Source of the DNA: an uncultured Collinsella sp.
Lineage (GTDB): Bacteria > Actinomycetota > Coriobacteriia > Coriobacteriales > Coriobacteriaceae
Reading direction: 5' to 3'
Length of the DNA stretch: 49,424 nt
Assembly: GCA_900544865.1 (NCBI GenBank)
Contig: UQXA01000013.1
Coordinates: forward strand, 1-49,424
Shown here piece by piece: positions 24,760-33,785 of this stretch. The notes below the pieces were generated by a model that saw nothing but the letters and a program-made list of their open reading frames with translations, searched no databases and was not told the origin of the DNA. Numbering within the stretch: the stretch's first letter is position 1; each line of letters opens with the position of its first letter. Made by a program: the position numbers and the translations under genes.

Positions 24760-26016
24760 CTAGGCGAACTTCTTCTTGCTGTCGGAGACCATCATGTAGA
24801 CGGTGAGCACGACGGCGATGGCGGCGATCACAATGGCGCCGTAGAAGGACTGCTGGTAGGCGGCGCTGCCGGCCTCGGCGTGATACAGCACGGCGGTGAT
24901 GGGCTGGCTGATCCAGGTGGAGGCGGCGTAACCCAAAAACATGATGCCGTAGTTGACGCCGATGTTGCTGGTGCCAAAGGCGCCACCGGTGAGCGGCGGG
25001 TAGATGACGAGCAGGGCGCCAAAGCTAAAGCCGAGCAGGGCGAGCGCCACGAAGAACATGCTCTGTGTAAAGCTCATCGACATGATGACGAGGGCGACGA
25101 TGGTGACGACAAGGCTGATGAGCAGCGACTTGTAGGCGCCGAGCTTGTCGATGATCTGACCAAAGGACAGGCGGCCAACCAGGTTGGCGCAGGTGTTGAC
25201 GGAGACCACCACACCGCCGAGGGCGACGGCCGCGGCGCTCGTGGGGTCGGCGAAGAGCTGGACGGCGGCGATGGAGGCAACCTTGCCCACGAGCAGGGTG
25301 CCCGCGGTGGCGGCAAAGGCGAAGGTGACGATGAGGACCCAGAAGCGCGGGGTCTTGACCATCTCGCCCGGGGTGAGGTCACCGAAGGTGCCGGCATGTG
25401 CGCCACCCTTGGGGGCCTCGAAGCCCTCGGGCAGCCAACCGGCCTCGGGGGCCTTCAGGAACAGGGCGGAGGCGGCGATCGTCACAAAGAAGATGACGCC
25501 GAGCGCCTTGAGGGCGCCAAAGATGCCCAGGCTCGGGATGAGCAGCGAGGCGAGTACCGGGGACAGCACGGCGGGACCGGCGGTCGAAGCGGCCAGGGTG
25601 ATGCCGGAGGCGAGACCCTTCTTGTCGATGAACCACTTTTGGCCGGTGGTGAGCGCCGGGTTGTAGCCCAGACCGTTGCCGACAGCGGCGACGAGCGAGA
25701 ACCACAGGTAGAACTGCCACGGCTCGGTGACGGTGCCGGACATGAACCAGCCCACGCCGTAGCACACGGCGGCGGCGATCACGACGTTGCGCGGGCCGAT
25801 CTTATCGGAGATGCGGCCGGCGAAGATGCCCGTCACGGCCATGATGGTCTGAAAGACCGGGAAGGCCCAGGTAAGAGCGCTGGACCACTCGGGGTAGACG
25901 GCGAGCAGGTTCTTGCTCACGACGGAATACAGCGCGATGGAGCTGATGAAGAACATGGTGACGCACGCGGCGGAAAGCACGACGGCGCGACCCTTGTTGG
26001 AGTTGCTGGAAGCCAT
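24760..26016 (-). CDS. OFA-family MFS transporter
   Basis: A 418-aa, twelve-helix major facilitator transporter. Features of the oxalate/formate antiporter (OFA) branch are ALTWAFPVFQTIMAVTGIFAGRISDKIGPR (helix 2 and the 2-3 loop) and GNGLGYNPALTTGQKWFIDKKGLASGI. The central loop (about residues 195-230) is short. It probably imports or exchanges an organic acid or a related compound for the flanking dehydrogenases; the family covers many carboxylates. It is the middle gene of the operon, separated by 69 bp from the downstream gene, where a palindrome sits. Confidence 0.85.
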   Translation of the reverse strand: MASSNSNKGRAVVLSAACVTMFFISSIALYSVVSKNLLAVYPEWSSALTWAFPVFQTIMAVTGIFAGRISDKIGPRNVVIAAAVCYGVGWFMSGTVTEPWQFYLWFSLVAAVGNGLGYNPALTTGQKWFIDKKGLASGITLAASTAGPAVLSPVLASLLIPSLGIFGALKALGVIFFVTIAASALFLKAPEAGWLPEGFEAPKGGAHAGTFGDLTPGEMVKTPRFWVLIVTFAFAATAGTLLVGKVASIAAVQLFADPTSAAAVALGGVVVSVNTCANLVGRLSFGQIIDKLGAYKSLLISLVVTIVALVIMSMSFTQSMFFVALALLGFSFGALLVIYPPLTGGAFGTSNIGVNYGIMFLGYAASTWISQPITAVLYHAEAGSAAYQQSFYGAIVIAAIAVVLTVYMMVSDSKKKFA

Positions 26017-26082
26017 TTGACTCTTTCTAATCGATACGGGGGAGGAGCGGGCGTGTCCGCGGGGCCTCCCTGTCAGGTTGGT

Positions 26083-26964
26083 TTACTGGTCGGTCGGCTT
26101 GGCGACGCCGGACTCATCGGACCAAAGCTCGACACCCTTGTTCTTGAGGTAGTTGTCGGCATAGGCGCGACGGCCGCCGGGCTTGGCGGTGAGATCGCCC
26201 ATCATGTTGGAGAAGCCGCCGTCGACCTTGATGGCGTCGCCGGTGGTAAAGTCCGAGCGCTTGGACGCCAGGAACATGACGGCGTTGGCGATATCGCCGA
26301 CCTCGCCGATGCGGCGCGTGGCGATCAGACGGCTGCGGCTCTTTTCGACCTCGGGGTCGGCGTAGAAGTTGGCCGACATCGGGGTCTTAACGAAGCAGGG
26401 CTCGACGCAGTTGGAACGCACGCCGTAGGGGCCCCACTCGGCAGCGAGCATCTTGGACATCATGTTGACGCCCGCCTTGGTGGAGCTGTACACGCCCGAG
26501 AACGTCTCGGGGGAGTGGCTGGCAACGGTCGAGATGTGCACCAGGCGACCCTGGCCGGCCTTGATCATCTCGCGACCAAAGCGCTGCGAGGTGATGAAGT
26601 AACCGGTGAGATTGACGTTGAGCACCTGCTCCCAGTCGCTCAGCGGCAGGTCCTCCATGGCGGCGAAGCGCAGGATGCCGGCGGTGTTGACGAGGACGTC
26701 GACGCGGCCGAAGTTGGCGATGGTGGCGTCGACGGCGGCCTGAACCTCGGCCTCGTCGGTGGCGTTCATCTTGTAACCCTCGGCGTGGATGCCAAACTCG
26801 GCGGCGAGGTCGGCGGCTGCGGCCTTGACCTTCTCCTCGTCCAGGTCGAGCATGACGACGTTGGCGCCATTGCGGGCGAACTCGCGGCAAATCTCGGCGC
26901 CCATACCGCCGAGCGCGCCAGTCACGGCGCAGACATCGCCCTCGAGCTTAAGCCAATTGCTCAT
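26083..26964 (-). CDS. Short-chain dehydrogenase/reductase
   Basis: A 293-aa classical SDR. Cofactor site TGALGGMG near residue 16 with DLDEEK further on (Asp after strand 2 suggests NAD preference), VNTAG near 90, active-site Ser in HISTVASHS near 145 and the YSSTKAG Tyr-Lys pair near 159. A tail of about 35 residues after GGFSNMMGD is an extension over the usual 250 aa. It is first gene of the operon and transcribed divergently from a LysR regulator, which probably controls it. The substrate is unknown. Confidence 0.87.
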   Translation of the reverse strand: MSNWLKLEGDVCAVTGALGGMGAEICREFARNGANVVMLDLDEEKVKAAAADLAAEFGIHAEGYKMNATDEAEVQAAVDATIANFGRVDVLVNTAGILRFAAMEDLPLSDWEQVLNVNLTGYFITSQRFGREMIKAGQGRLVHISTVASHSPETFSGVYSSTKAGVNMMSKMLAAEWGPYGVRSNCVEPCFVKTPMSANFYADPEVEKSRSRLIATRRIGEVGDIANAVMFLASKRSDFTTGDAIKVDGGFSNMMGDLTAKPGGRRAYADNYLKNKGVELWSDESGVAKPTDQ

Positions 26965-27198
26965 AGGAACTTCCCTTCTTGTGCCTCCCGGTGGGCCGCT
27001 CCCATTAACCGACCCACGTGGTTTCCGCTGGTTATCGTATGCTTTGCATTTGCGCAGGTGAATTGCATATTTGTTAGAATAGCGTTAACCGTAGGTTTAC
27101 ACTGAGCGATGCAGTTTATTCTCAATTGAGCGCGTGACCTGCGAAAACAACCCCCCTGCGGCACCATGCGGTCACAGGCGCGAAAACGGGAGATTGAT
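26965..27198. promoter_or_regulatory. Divergent control region of LysR gene and SDR operon
   Basis: This 234-bp region is AT-richer than its surroundings. It holds a perfect palindrome CTCAATTGAG (27121-27130) and an inverted pair TTAACC-GTA-GGTTTA near 27085-27099. Such sites are candidates for the LysR-type regulator, which normally binds between divergent genes. No promoter boxes could be assigned with confidence. Confidence 0.4.
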
Positions 27199-28077
27199 GT
27201 GTACGATCGACGACTAGAGGCCATATCGGCCGCCGCGGAGCTAGGAAGCTTCTCACGGGCGGCGGCAAAATTGCGCGTGTCGACTCCGGCGCTCGTCAAG
27301 CAGGTGTCGGGCTTCGAGGCCGAGTTTGGCGTCACGTTGTTCGAGCGCTCGCACTCGGGTGTCAAGGTGACGCCGGCCGGCGCTCTGCTGGTGGACGACG
27401 CACGCTCGATCATGCGGCAGTCCGAGGACGCGCTGCGCCGTGCCCGACGCGCGGCGGGCGATGGCGGTGCCGTGCGCCTGGGCGTGTCGATGATGTGCCC
27501 GGGGCGCCAAACGCTGTCGATGTGGACGGGCATCCACGAGCTGGAGCCATCGTTGCGATTTGAGATCGTGCCGGTAAGCGACCTCTACGACGAGCGCGAA
27601 TCCGTCATGCGCAGCTTGGGCCGCGAGGTCGATGTGGTGCAGTCGAGTTTTTCGACCCCGCGCTGGGGCGACACCTGCCAAAAGCTCCGCATCGTCAACG
27701 TGCCGTTTTATATCGACCTGCCGCGCACGAGCCCGCTGGCGCGCAAGACACGCATTACGGTCGCCGACTTGGAGGGCATGCGCCTGCGCGTGCTCCGCCA
27801 CGGCAACGACGCCATGGACAGCCTGCGTATCGATCTGTTGGCCGACGGCGGCGTGGACGTGATCGACGTGGACAGCTTTGACTTTGCGCTCTTTAACGAG
27901 GCGGAGGAAAAGGACGACGCGGTTCTCACCTGCGGAGCGTGGTCGGGGGTGCACCCGGCCTTTGTGGGCGTGCCGTTCCTGTGCGGCCGCGAGGTGCCGG
28001 TCTTTCTGCACTACCCGCTCGAGCCCACCCTCCAAGTCCAAAAATTCGTCAACGCAATGGCTCAGCTTCTCAAATAG
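27199..28077 (+). CDS. LysR-family transcriptional regulator
   Basis: A 292-aa regulator. The winged-helix domain (1-60) reads LEAISAAAELGSFSRAAAKL...STPALVKQVSGFEAEFG, the classic LysR recognition helix. The remainder is the periplasmic-binding-like effector domain with a linker helix at about 60-85. GTG 27199 is chosen since GGGAGA lies five bases upstream; an ATG 11 codons earlier lacks a site. The position, divergent from the SDR-OFA-dehydrogenase operon, makes it the probable regulator of that pathway, sensing its substrate or an intermediate. Confidence 0.85.
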   Translation: MYDRRLEAISAAAELGSFSRAAAKLRVSTPALVKQVSGFEAEFGVTLFERSHSGVKVTPAGALLVDDARSIMRQSEDALRRARRAAGDGGAVRLGVSMMCPGRQTLSMWTGIHELEPSLRFEIVPVSDLYDERESVMRSLGREVDVVQSSFSTPRWGDTCQKLRIVNVPFYIDLPRTSPLARKTRITVADLEGMRLRVLRHGNDAMDSLRIDLLADGGVDVIDVDSFDFALFNEAEEKDDAVLTCGAWSGVHPAFVGVPFLCGREVPVFLHYPLEPTLQVQKFVNAMAQLLK

Positions 28078-28197
28078 CTATCGTGTCGATGATTCTTTAA
28101 TCCCCGTCCTAGAAAAATCATCTGGTAGAGTTGACCCCGCATGATTTACAAGACGCTATGCGCCACCTACTCTTTTGCCATTTGGGGGATTGAACTT

Positions 28198-29211
28198 GTG
28201 AATGCTTCTGTCGCCAAGAAGGCCAGCCAGGCGGTGCGCCTGCTCATGATGGTGCTCACGGCAGTTCTCATCTTCTTCTTCATCAACGTTATGCTGCTCG
28301 TCTCCGATATCCAGGGTACGGCGCGCGTGGTCAACTACGCCGGTCTGGTGCGCGGTACCACGCAGCGAATCGTTAAGCTCGAGGACGCGGGCCAGCCTCA
28401 AGATGACCTGCTCAAAGCCGTGGATTCATACATCAACGGTTTGCGTTACGGAAGTGACGACCTCAACCTCGTCCGTCTCGACGACGACGAGTATCAGGCA
28501 AAAATGACCGAGCTTGCTAATTATTTTGATGAGCTTTGCACCGAGATCATCCGCGTGCGCGAAGTCGGCTATGAGAACACCGACATCATCTCTATGAGCG
28601 AGGAGTTCTTTGGCATTTGCGACGATGCTACGCGACTCGCAGAGGACTACTCTCAGGAGAAGGCGTCGGCGCTCAACTATCTCGAGGGCTTGGTGATCAT
28701 CGACATCATGGGATTGGTGGCGGCCTTTGCGGTTGAACTTGTTCGCGCGGTGCGAACTGCCGTGCTCAATCGCGAACTGCAGAGCAAAGTCTATCTCGAC
28801 GGAGCCACGGGACTGCCCAACAAGAACAAGCGCGAGGAGATCTTGGGGCAGGAGCAGCCTGTTTCCGCGGAGGCGCCCGTTGCGGTGTGCGTTTTCGACC
28901 TTAACAATCTGCATGCGGTCAATAACAGCTTTGGTCACGAGAAGGGCGACGAATACATCCGCTCTTTTGCCCGGCAGCTGGGGCGTGTGTCGTCCGAGAC
29001 CTGCTTCGTGGGTCGCGACGGCGGCGATGAGTTTATCGCGGTGCTGTGGGATGCCGATCGAGCTGCCGTGGAGTCCTGTCTCGCTCGGGTTCGTGCGAAC
29101 GTGAACGAGTATTCCGAGGCTCACCCCGACATGCCCATCAGCTATGCGGTGGGCTATGCGCTTTCTAGTGATTATGATGAACCGCCCACGATGCGCGAGC
29201 TCTTTTCCTAG
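28198..29211 (+). CDS. PilJ-like/GGDEF membrane protein, cut by an in-frame amber codon
   Basis: A 337-aa predicted diguanylate cyclase. Helix 1 (about residues 13-36) and helix 2 (about 160-187) flank an extracellular helical sensor; VVNYAGLVRGTTQRI resembles the PilJ/NarX-type sensor start. The GGDEF domain (about 200-337) has YLDGATGLPNKN, DLNNLHAVNNSFGHEKGDEYI and an intact GRDGGDEF near 274; no upstream RxxD inhibitory site is present. TAG at 29209-29211 follows MRELFS, but the same frame continues with ADKNMYIDKNRIKM, the normal GGDEF C-terminus, to TAA at 29289. The protein is therefore about 25 residues short. Start: GTG 28198, after a GGGGG site; ATG 28141 is a weaker option. Confidence 0.8.
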   Translation: MNASVAKKASQAVRLLMMVLTAVLIFFFINVMLLVSDIQGTARVVNYAGLVRGTTQRIVKLEDAGQPQDDLLKAVDSYINGLRYGSDDLNLVRLDDDEYQAKMTELANYFDELCTEIIRVREVGYENTDIISMSEEFFGICDDATRLAEDYSQEKASALNYLEGLVIIDIMGLVAAFAVELVRAVRTAVLNRELQSKVYLDGATGLPNKNKREEILGQEQPVSAEAPVAVCVFDLNNLHAVNNSFGHEKGDEYIRSFARQLGRVSSETCFVGRDGGDEFIAVLWDADRAAVESCLARVRANVNEYSEAHPDMPISYAVGYALSSDYDEPPTMRELFS

Positions 29212-29354
29212 GCCGACAAAAACATGTACATCGACAAGAACCGCATAAAGATGGCCGAGCCAGCCGGGCCGCAACGCGAGGAACGGTAAGCCTGTAACAG
29301 AGGGCGGCTAATTTGAAGGCAGCTAAAAAGCCCCGTCCCAAAAAGACTGCCATG

Positions 29355-29386
29355 AAAAGAGGTCCTGGCCATTTGGCCAGGACCTC
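29355..29386 (-). terminator. Terminator of the second ABC module
   Basis: GAGGTCCTGGCC and GGCCAGGACCTC form a perfect 12-bp stem around four bases. On the minus strand TTTT follows. A similar terminator ends the paralogous module at 34565-34592. Confidence 0.75.
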
Positions 29387-29428
29387 ACTAACTTTTATTC
29401 CGTTCAAATGAGGAGTTGACTGCGCGCA

Positions 29429-29534
29429 GGGCTCCGTCTCGGGAGGGCGGCATTTTACCTCCGCGCGCAGTTTCGCAGCGCAGCGAGAATGTTTGAGCAC
29501 GGAGGTAATATGCCGCCCTCCCGAGACGGAGCCC
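29429..29534. repeat. 35-bp near-perfect inverted repeat
   Basis: The arms 29429-29463 and 29500-29534 match at 34 of 35 positions (GGGCTCCGTCTCGGGAGGGC at the outer end) around a 36-nt loop. A related fragment (GCGCGCAGGAGCTCCGTCGG) occurs at about 34624-34643, at the equivalent place behind the paralogous exporter operon. Confidence 0.75.
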
Positions 29535-29544
29535 GTGGGTTTAC

Positions 29545-31485
29545 CTACTCGAGCTCAAACGCACCCGTATACAGCTGGTAGTAATACCCGCGCTTGGCAA
29601 TCAGCTCATCATGGCTGCCGCGCTCGATAATCTGCCCGTGATCCAGCACGCTGATCAGGTCGGAGTTGCGCACCGTGCTCAGTCGGTGCGCGATCACAAA
29701 CGTGGTTCTGCCCTCCATCAGCGCATCCATGCCGCGCTGCACCAATGCCTCGGTGCGGGTATCGATGCTCGACGTGGCCTCATCCAAAATCATCGCGGGC
29801 GGGTCGGCCACCGCGGCGCGCGCGATGCTGATCAGCTGGCGCTGTCCCTGTGAAAGACCGCTGCCGTCGCCCTCGAGTACGGTGTCGTAACCGTTCGGCA
29901 GCATGCGGATAAACCCGTCGGCGTTGGCCAGGCGCGCCGCCTCGATGCACTGCTCGTCCGTGGCGCCGGGGCAGCCGTAGCGGATGTTGTCCATGACGGT
30001 GCCCGTAAAGAGATTCACGTCTTGCAGCACCACGCCCAGGCTCCGGCGCAGGTCGGCCTTGCGGATCTTGTTGATGTTGATCCCGTCGTAGCGGACCTTG
30101 CCGTCGTCAATGTCGTAGAAGCGGTTGATAAGATTGGTGATCGTGGTCTTGCCGGCGCCCGTCGCACCAACGAGCGCGATCTTCTGCCCGGGCTCAGCTT
30201 CGAGCTCGATATCGTGCAGCACGAGCTTTTGGGGCACATAGCCAAAGCTCACATGGTCGAACATAATATGCCCCTTGAGCGGCACGAGCCCGCAGCCGCC
30301 ATCGTGATGTGGGTTCTTCCAGGCCCAGCGCTCGGTTCGCTCGCTCGTTTCGACAAGCGCGCCGTCCGCGTCCTCGCGCACGTTGACCAGCGTCACGTAA
30401 CCGTCGTCGGACTCGGGCTTCTCATCCATGAGCGTAAAGATGCGCCCGGCGCCCGCAAGCGCGATGATGATCGAGTTGAGCTGGTTGGACACTTGCGCAA
30501 CGGGGTTCATAAAGTTGCGCGTGAGCGTCAAAAACGATGCGATGGCGCCGAGCGTGAACGTGTCGAAACCGGTAAGTCCCAGGTTGGGTGTCCCTGCGAT
30601 GGCCATGTAGCCGCCGAGCACAGCCACCACCACATAGATCAGGTAGCCAAGCGCGTTCATCATGGGCATGATCGAATTGCCCACGCCCTGCGCGTTCGTC
30701 GCAGCCTTTGCCCAGGCACGGTTGAGCTTACCCATTCTGGTACGTGCGGCGTCCTCGTGACAAAAGACCTTGATGACCTTCTGCCCGCCGACCATCTCCT
30801 CGATGTAGCCGTTGAGCGCGCCGAGTGTATCTTGCTGCTCGATAGAAAACGCCCCGATGACCCCCGTGATGCGGCCCACGAACACGAGCACCGCCGCCAT
30901 GAGCACGCAGACTACCACGGTGAGCCCCACGCTCATCCAAAGCATGCACACGAAGACCGCGACCAGCGTGAATGCCGAGCTTACGAGCTGCGAGAGCGAC
31001 TGCGCGATCATCTGGCGCAGGGTGTCGGTGCCGTTGGTGTAGAGGCTCATGATGTCGCCGTGCGCGCGTGTGTCGAAGTAACGCAAGGGGAGCGTCTGCA
31101 TGTGCGAGAACATATCGTCGCGGATGCGTTTGAGCGTGCCTTGCGCCACAGTAACCATCGCGCGGTTGTAGACGAGCGTGGCTGCAACGCCCACCACATA
31201 GACAGCGCCGATGGTGATGAGCGCGTGCGCAAGGCCCGTCCATATGGGAGCGTCGGTCGCCAAAAGCGGGACGATGTAGTCGTCGATGAGTGCCTGCAAA
31301 AACATCGACGACGCGGCGCTTGCGATAGCAGAGATCAGGATGCACGCGACGACGAGTACAAGCTGCCCTCGGTAGCAGGACATATACGAGAGCAGGCGCT
31401 TGACGGTTGCCATGTCGAGTTGCATCGCGGGCATGTCGGCGCCCGGTGCCGCTCCGTTTGCGGGGCGTTTATTCTGCTTACTCAT
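29545..31485 (-). CDS. ABC exporter half-transporter, catalytic-site subunit (pair 2)
   Basis: A 646-aa exporter half. A roughly 35-residue leader precedes six membrane helices (to about residue 350). The ATPase domain has Walker A GATGAGKTT near 440, degenerate signature LSQGQRQLI near 541 and Walker B AMILDEATSSID near 566, with catalytic Glu. A Trp/His-rich stretch (RWAWKNPHHDGGCG) lies in the linker and is shared with the paralogue at 34666. ATG 31485 overlaps the upstream stop by eight bases (ATGAGTAA), exactly as in the paralogous pair, which decides the start. It partners the gene ending at 31478. Confidence 0.88.
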   Translation of the reverse strand: MSKQNKRPANGAAPGADMPAMQLDMATVKRLLSYMSCYRGQLVLVVACILISAIASAASSMFLQALIDDYIVPLLATDAPIWTGLAHALITIGAVYVVGVAATLVYNRAMVTVAQGTLKRIRDDMFSHMQTLPLRYFDTRAHGDIMSLYTNGTDTLRQMIAQSLSQLVSSAFTLVAVFVCMLWMSVGLTVVVCVLMAAVLVFVGRITGVIGAFSIEQQDTLGALNGYIEEMVGGQKVIKVFCHEDAARTRMGKLNRAWAKAATNAQGVGNSIMPMMNALGYLIYVVVAVLGGYMAIAGTPNLGLTGFDTFTLGAIASFLTLTRNFMNPVAQVSNQLNSIIIALAGAGRIFTLMDEKPESDDGYVTLVNVREDADGALVETSERTERWAWKNPHHDGGCGLVPLKGHIMFDHVSFGYVPQKLVLHDIELEAEPGQKIALVGATGAGKTTITNLINRFYDIDDGKVRYDGININKIRKADLRRSLGVVLQDVNLFTGTVMDNIRYGCPGATDEQCIEAARLANADGFIRMLPNGYDTVLEGDGSGLSQGQRQLISIARAAVADPPAMILDEATSSIDTRTEALVQRGMDALMEGRTTFVIAHRLSTVRNSDLISVLDHGQIIERGSHDELIAKRGYYYQLYTGAFELE

Positions 31486-33235
31486 CCTCTGCCGTTCCCT
31501 TCTGCTGCGACTCAAAGACCTCGCGATAGATATCGCTCGTGCACAAGAGCTCCTCGTGCGTGCCCACCGCGCTGATGCGCCCGTCGTCCATGACCACGAT
31601 CTTGTCGGCGTGCATGACCGAACTCACGCGCTGCGCGATCACGATCTTGGTCGCGGCGGGCAGGTACTCGGCAAGGCCGCGTTGGATCTTGGCGTCGGTC
31701 TTGGTGTCGACGGCGCTCGTGGAGTCATCGAGTACGAGCACGCGCGGCTTGGCCACGAGCGCGCGGGCGATGCACAGGCGCTGCTTTTGCCCGCCCGAGA
31801 CGTTGGTGCCGCCCTGCTCGATCATGGTCTGGTAACCGTCCGGCAGCTGGTCGATAAACTCGTCCGCGCAGGCGAGCTCGCAGGCGCGCACCAGCTCTGC
31901 ATCGTTGGCCTCGGCGTCACCCCAGCGCAGGTTCTCGGCGATGGTGCCGCTAAAGAGCTCGTTTTTCTGCAGTACCATGGCCACCTGGCCGCGCAGCGCA
32001 TCGAGGTCGTAGTCGCGCACATCGATGCCGCCCACGCGCACGGTGCCCGCGGTGACGTCATAGAGACGGGCGATCAGGTTCACAAGGCTCGACTTGGACG
32101 AACCCGTGCCGCCGATGATGCCCACGACCTCGCCGCTCTTGATGGTGAGGTTTACGTCCTCGAGTACGTTTTTCTCGGCCTTGCTCGCGTAGGCAAAGCT
32201 CGCGTGGTCAAACTCCACGGAACCGTCCGCAACCTGCGTGACGGCGCGACCGGGCTCGGGGCTCGCGATGTCGCTCTGTTCGTTGAGTAGCTCGGCGATG
32301 CGCTTGGCCGAGCTCTGGGCAATCACGATGAGCGTAAAGACCATGGAGAGCATCATGAGCGCCATAAGGATTTGCGTGGCGTAGGTAAAGAGTGCGGTGA
32401 GCTGTCCTGTGGTGAGGCCGAGCGCGGCGTTGTTGCCCGAGGCCACGATGGCCCTAGCGCCGAGCCACGAGATGAGTATCATACATGCGTACATGCAGGC
32501 CTGCATGAGCGGCGTATTGAGTGCGATGAGGCGCTCGCCGCGGGCGAAGTCCTCGTAGATGCGTTGGCTGATGGCGCCGAACTTGCCGATCTCGTGCTCC
32601 TCACGGTTGAATGACTTGACCACGCGGATACCCGCAATGTTCTCCTGCACTACGTTGTTAAGCGTGTCGTAGGTAGCGAAGACGCGGTTGAAGATGCTGC
32701 TTACGCGCCACATGATGAGTCCGAGCGCGATGGCAAGGATGGGGATCACGGCTAGGAATACAAACGAGATCTGCCGGTTGATGGTAAACGACACGATCCA
32801 GCAGAACGCGAGCATCACGGGGCCGCGCACGCCCATGCGGATGATCATCATGTAGGCGTTTTGCACGTTGGTGACGTCGGTGGTGAGGCGCGTGACGATC
32901 GAGCCGGTAGAGAACTTGTCGATGTTGCCAAAAGAGAAGGTCTGCACGTTGTCGTACATATCGTCGCGCAGGTTGGCGGCGAAGCCCACCGAGGCGCGTG
33001 CGCCCATCCAAGCGCCGCCGGCGCCCACTCCAAACTCGAGAACGGCAAGGAGAAGCAGGGCGATGCCAAGGCGCCAGACCTCGCCCATGTTGCCGGCCTG
33101 GATGCCGCGGTCGATAAGGTCGCTCATGACGAGCGGGATGGCGATCTCGAGTATCACCTCCAGGATGGAAAGTAGGATGGCGGTGACGGAGCTCTTGCGG
33201 TATTGCCGCAGGCTCCGTGCAAGCGTTCGTATCAT
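31478..33235 (-). CDS. ABC exporter half-transporter, non-catalytic-site subunit (pair 2)
   Basis: A 585-aa exporter half with six membrane helices (about residues 18-300). The Walker A is GGTGSSKSS near 373, with Ser where the last Gly of GxxGxGK normally is. The signature VSGGQKQRL near 478 is canonical, and Walker B VLVLDDSTSAVD near 500 lacks the catalytic Glu. This is the degenerate-site partner of the next gene, with which it overlaps. It is preceded by a MarR gene with a palindromic operator between them. Multidrug or lipid export is likely; the substrate is unknown. Confidence 0.88.
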   Translation of the reverse strand: MIRTLARSLRQYRKSSVTAILLSILEVILEIAIPLVMSDLIDRGIQAGNMGEVWRLGIALLLLAVLEFGVGAGGAWMGARASVGFAANLRDDMYDNVQTFSFGNIDKFSTGSIVTRLTTDVTNVQNAYMMIIRMGVRGPVMLAFCWIVSFTINRQISFVFLAVIPILAIALGLIMWRVSSIFNRVFATYDTLNNVVQENIAGIRVVKSFNREEHEIGKFGAISQRIYEDFARGERLIALNTPLMQACMYACMILISWLGARAIVASGNNAALGLTTGQLTALFTYATQILMALMMLSMVFTLIVIAQSSAKRIAELLNEQSDIASPEPGRAVTQVADGSVEFDHASFAYASKAEKNVLEDVNLTIKSGEVVGIIGGTGSSKSSLVNLIARLYDVTAGTVRVGGIDVRDYDLDALRGQVAMVLQKNELFSGTIAENLRWGDAEANDAELVRACELACADEFIDQLPDGYQTMIEQGGTNVSGGQKQRLCIARALVAKPRVLVLDDSTSAVDTKTDAKIQRGLAEYLPAATKIVIAQRVSSVMHADKIVVMDDGRISAVGTHEELLCTSDIYREVFESQQKGTAEDE

Positions 33236-33266
33236 GCATGTTCCTTTCGGTACGAATCGGGCTGAA

Positions 33267-33288
33267 ATTACGTAGCAAGCTACGGAAT
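33267..33288 (-). promoter_or_regulatory. Palindromic operator between marR and exporter pair 2
   Basis: ATTACGTAGC and GCTACGGAAT form a 10-bp inverted repeat around AA, with one mismatch. A minus-strand promoter (TTTACA, 18-nt spacer, TACGTA) runs into it. It lies about 30 nt before the exporter start and is the best candidate MarR binding site. Confidence 0.5.
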
Positions 33289-33302
33289 AGGGTGTAAAGA
33301 AG

Positions 33303-33338
33303 CCCGTCGCAGGCGGATCGAATCCGGTGGGCGACGGG
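33303..33338 (-). terminator. Hairpin between marR and exporter pair 2
   Basis: CCCGTCGC and GCGACGGG form the outer stem, with CGGAT/ATCCG nested inside. On the minus strand CTTCTTT follows, a weak T tract. It probably ends or attenuates the marR transcript ahead of the exporter's own promoter. Confidence 0.5.
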
Positions 33339-33356
33339 TGCTGATGAGGCTATTGT

Positions 33357-33785
33357 TTATTGTTTGCAGACGTTGGCGTAGATTCGCCTGAGCATGCGGA
33401 TGAGCTCCGTCTGCTCGCGTTCATCAAGGCCGGCGAGCAGCTCTCGATCGCGTTCGCGCATGGTGGCACGCATGCGATCACCGGCATCGTGTGCCTTGTC
33501 CGTAAGCTCAACGACCTTATTACGTCGGTCATCCTCGGCTACCCAGGTGCGCACGAAGCCGTTTTTCTCGAGCCGGCTGACGAGGCCGGAGACCGTTGGG
33601 TGAGAGACCTTGAGGCTAGTTTCGATCTCTTTTTGGAGCGCTCGGCCCGCATGCTCAATGAGGTAGACGATCACCTGGCTTTGCGCAAAGGTGAGCCCTT
33701 GCTCCTTGAGGTCCGCATCGGCAGACGCCTGCATGCGCTCGTTGATTACCTTAAACAGGGGTCCAACAGCATCTTCGGGAACCAT
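33357..33785 (-). CDS. MarR-family transcriptional regulator (module 2)
   Basis: A 142-aa winged-helix repressor. LTFAQSQVIVYLIEHAGRALQKEIETSLKVSHPTVSGLVSRLEKNGFV spans the helix-turn-helix and DDRRNKVVELTDKA the wing, as in MarR. The first ATG of the open frame (33797) would abut the ribosome site, so ATG 33785 is preferred; the difference is four residues. It lies upstream of exporter pair 2 with 121 bp between, and likely represses it, responding to a small ligand. Confidence 0.83.
   Translation of the reverse strand: MVPEDAVGPLFKVINERMQASADADLKEQGLTFAQSQVIVYLIEHAGRALQKEIETSLKVSHPTVSGLVSRLEKNGFVRTWVAEDDRRNKVVELTDKAHDAGDRMRATMRERDRELLAGLDEREQTELIRMLRRIYANVCKQ

Noticed and set aside
33303..33338. 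A tRNA-like segment (GGATCGAATCC)
   Set aside because: It is the inner stem of a simple hairpin; no acceptor, D or anticodon arms can be drawn.
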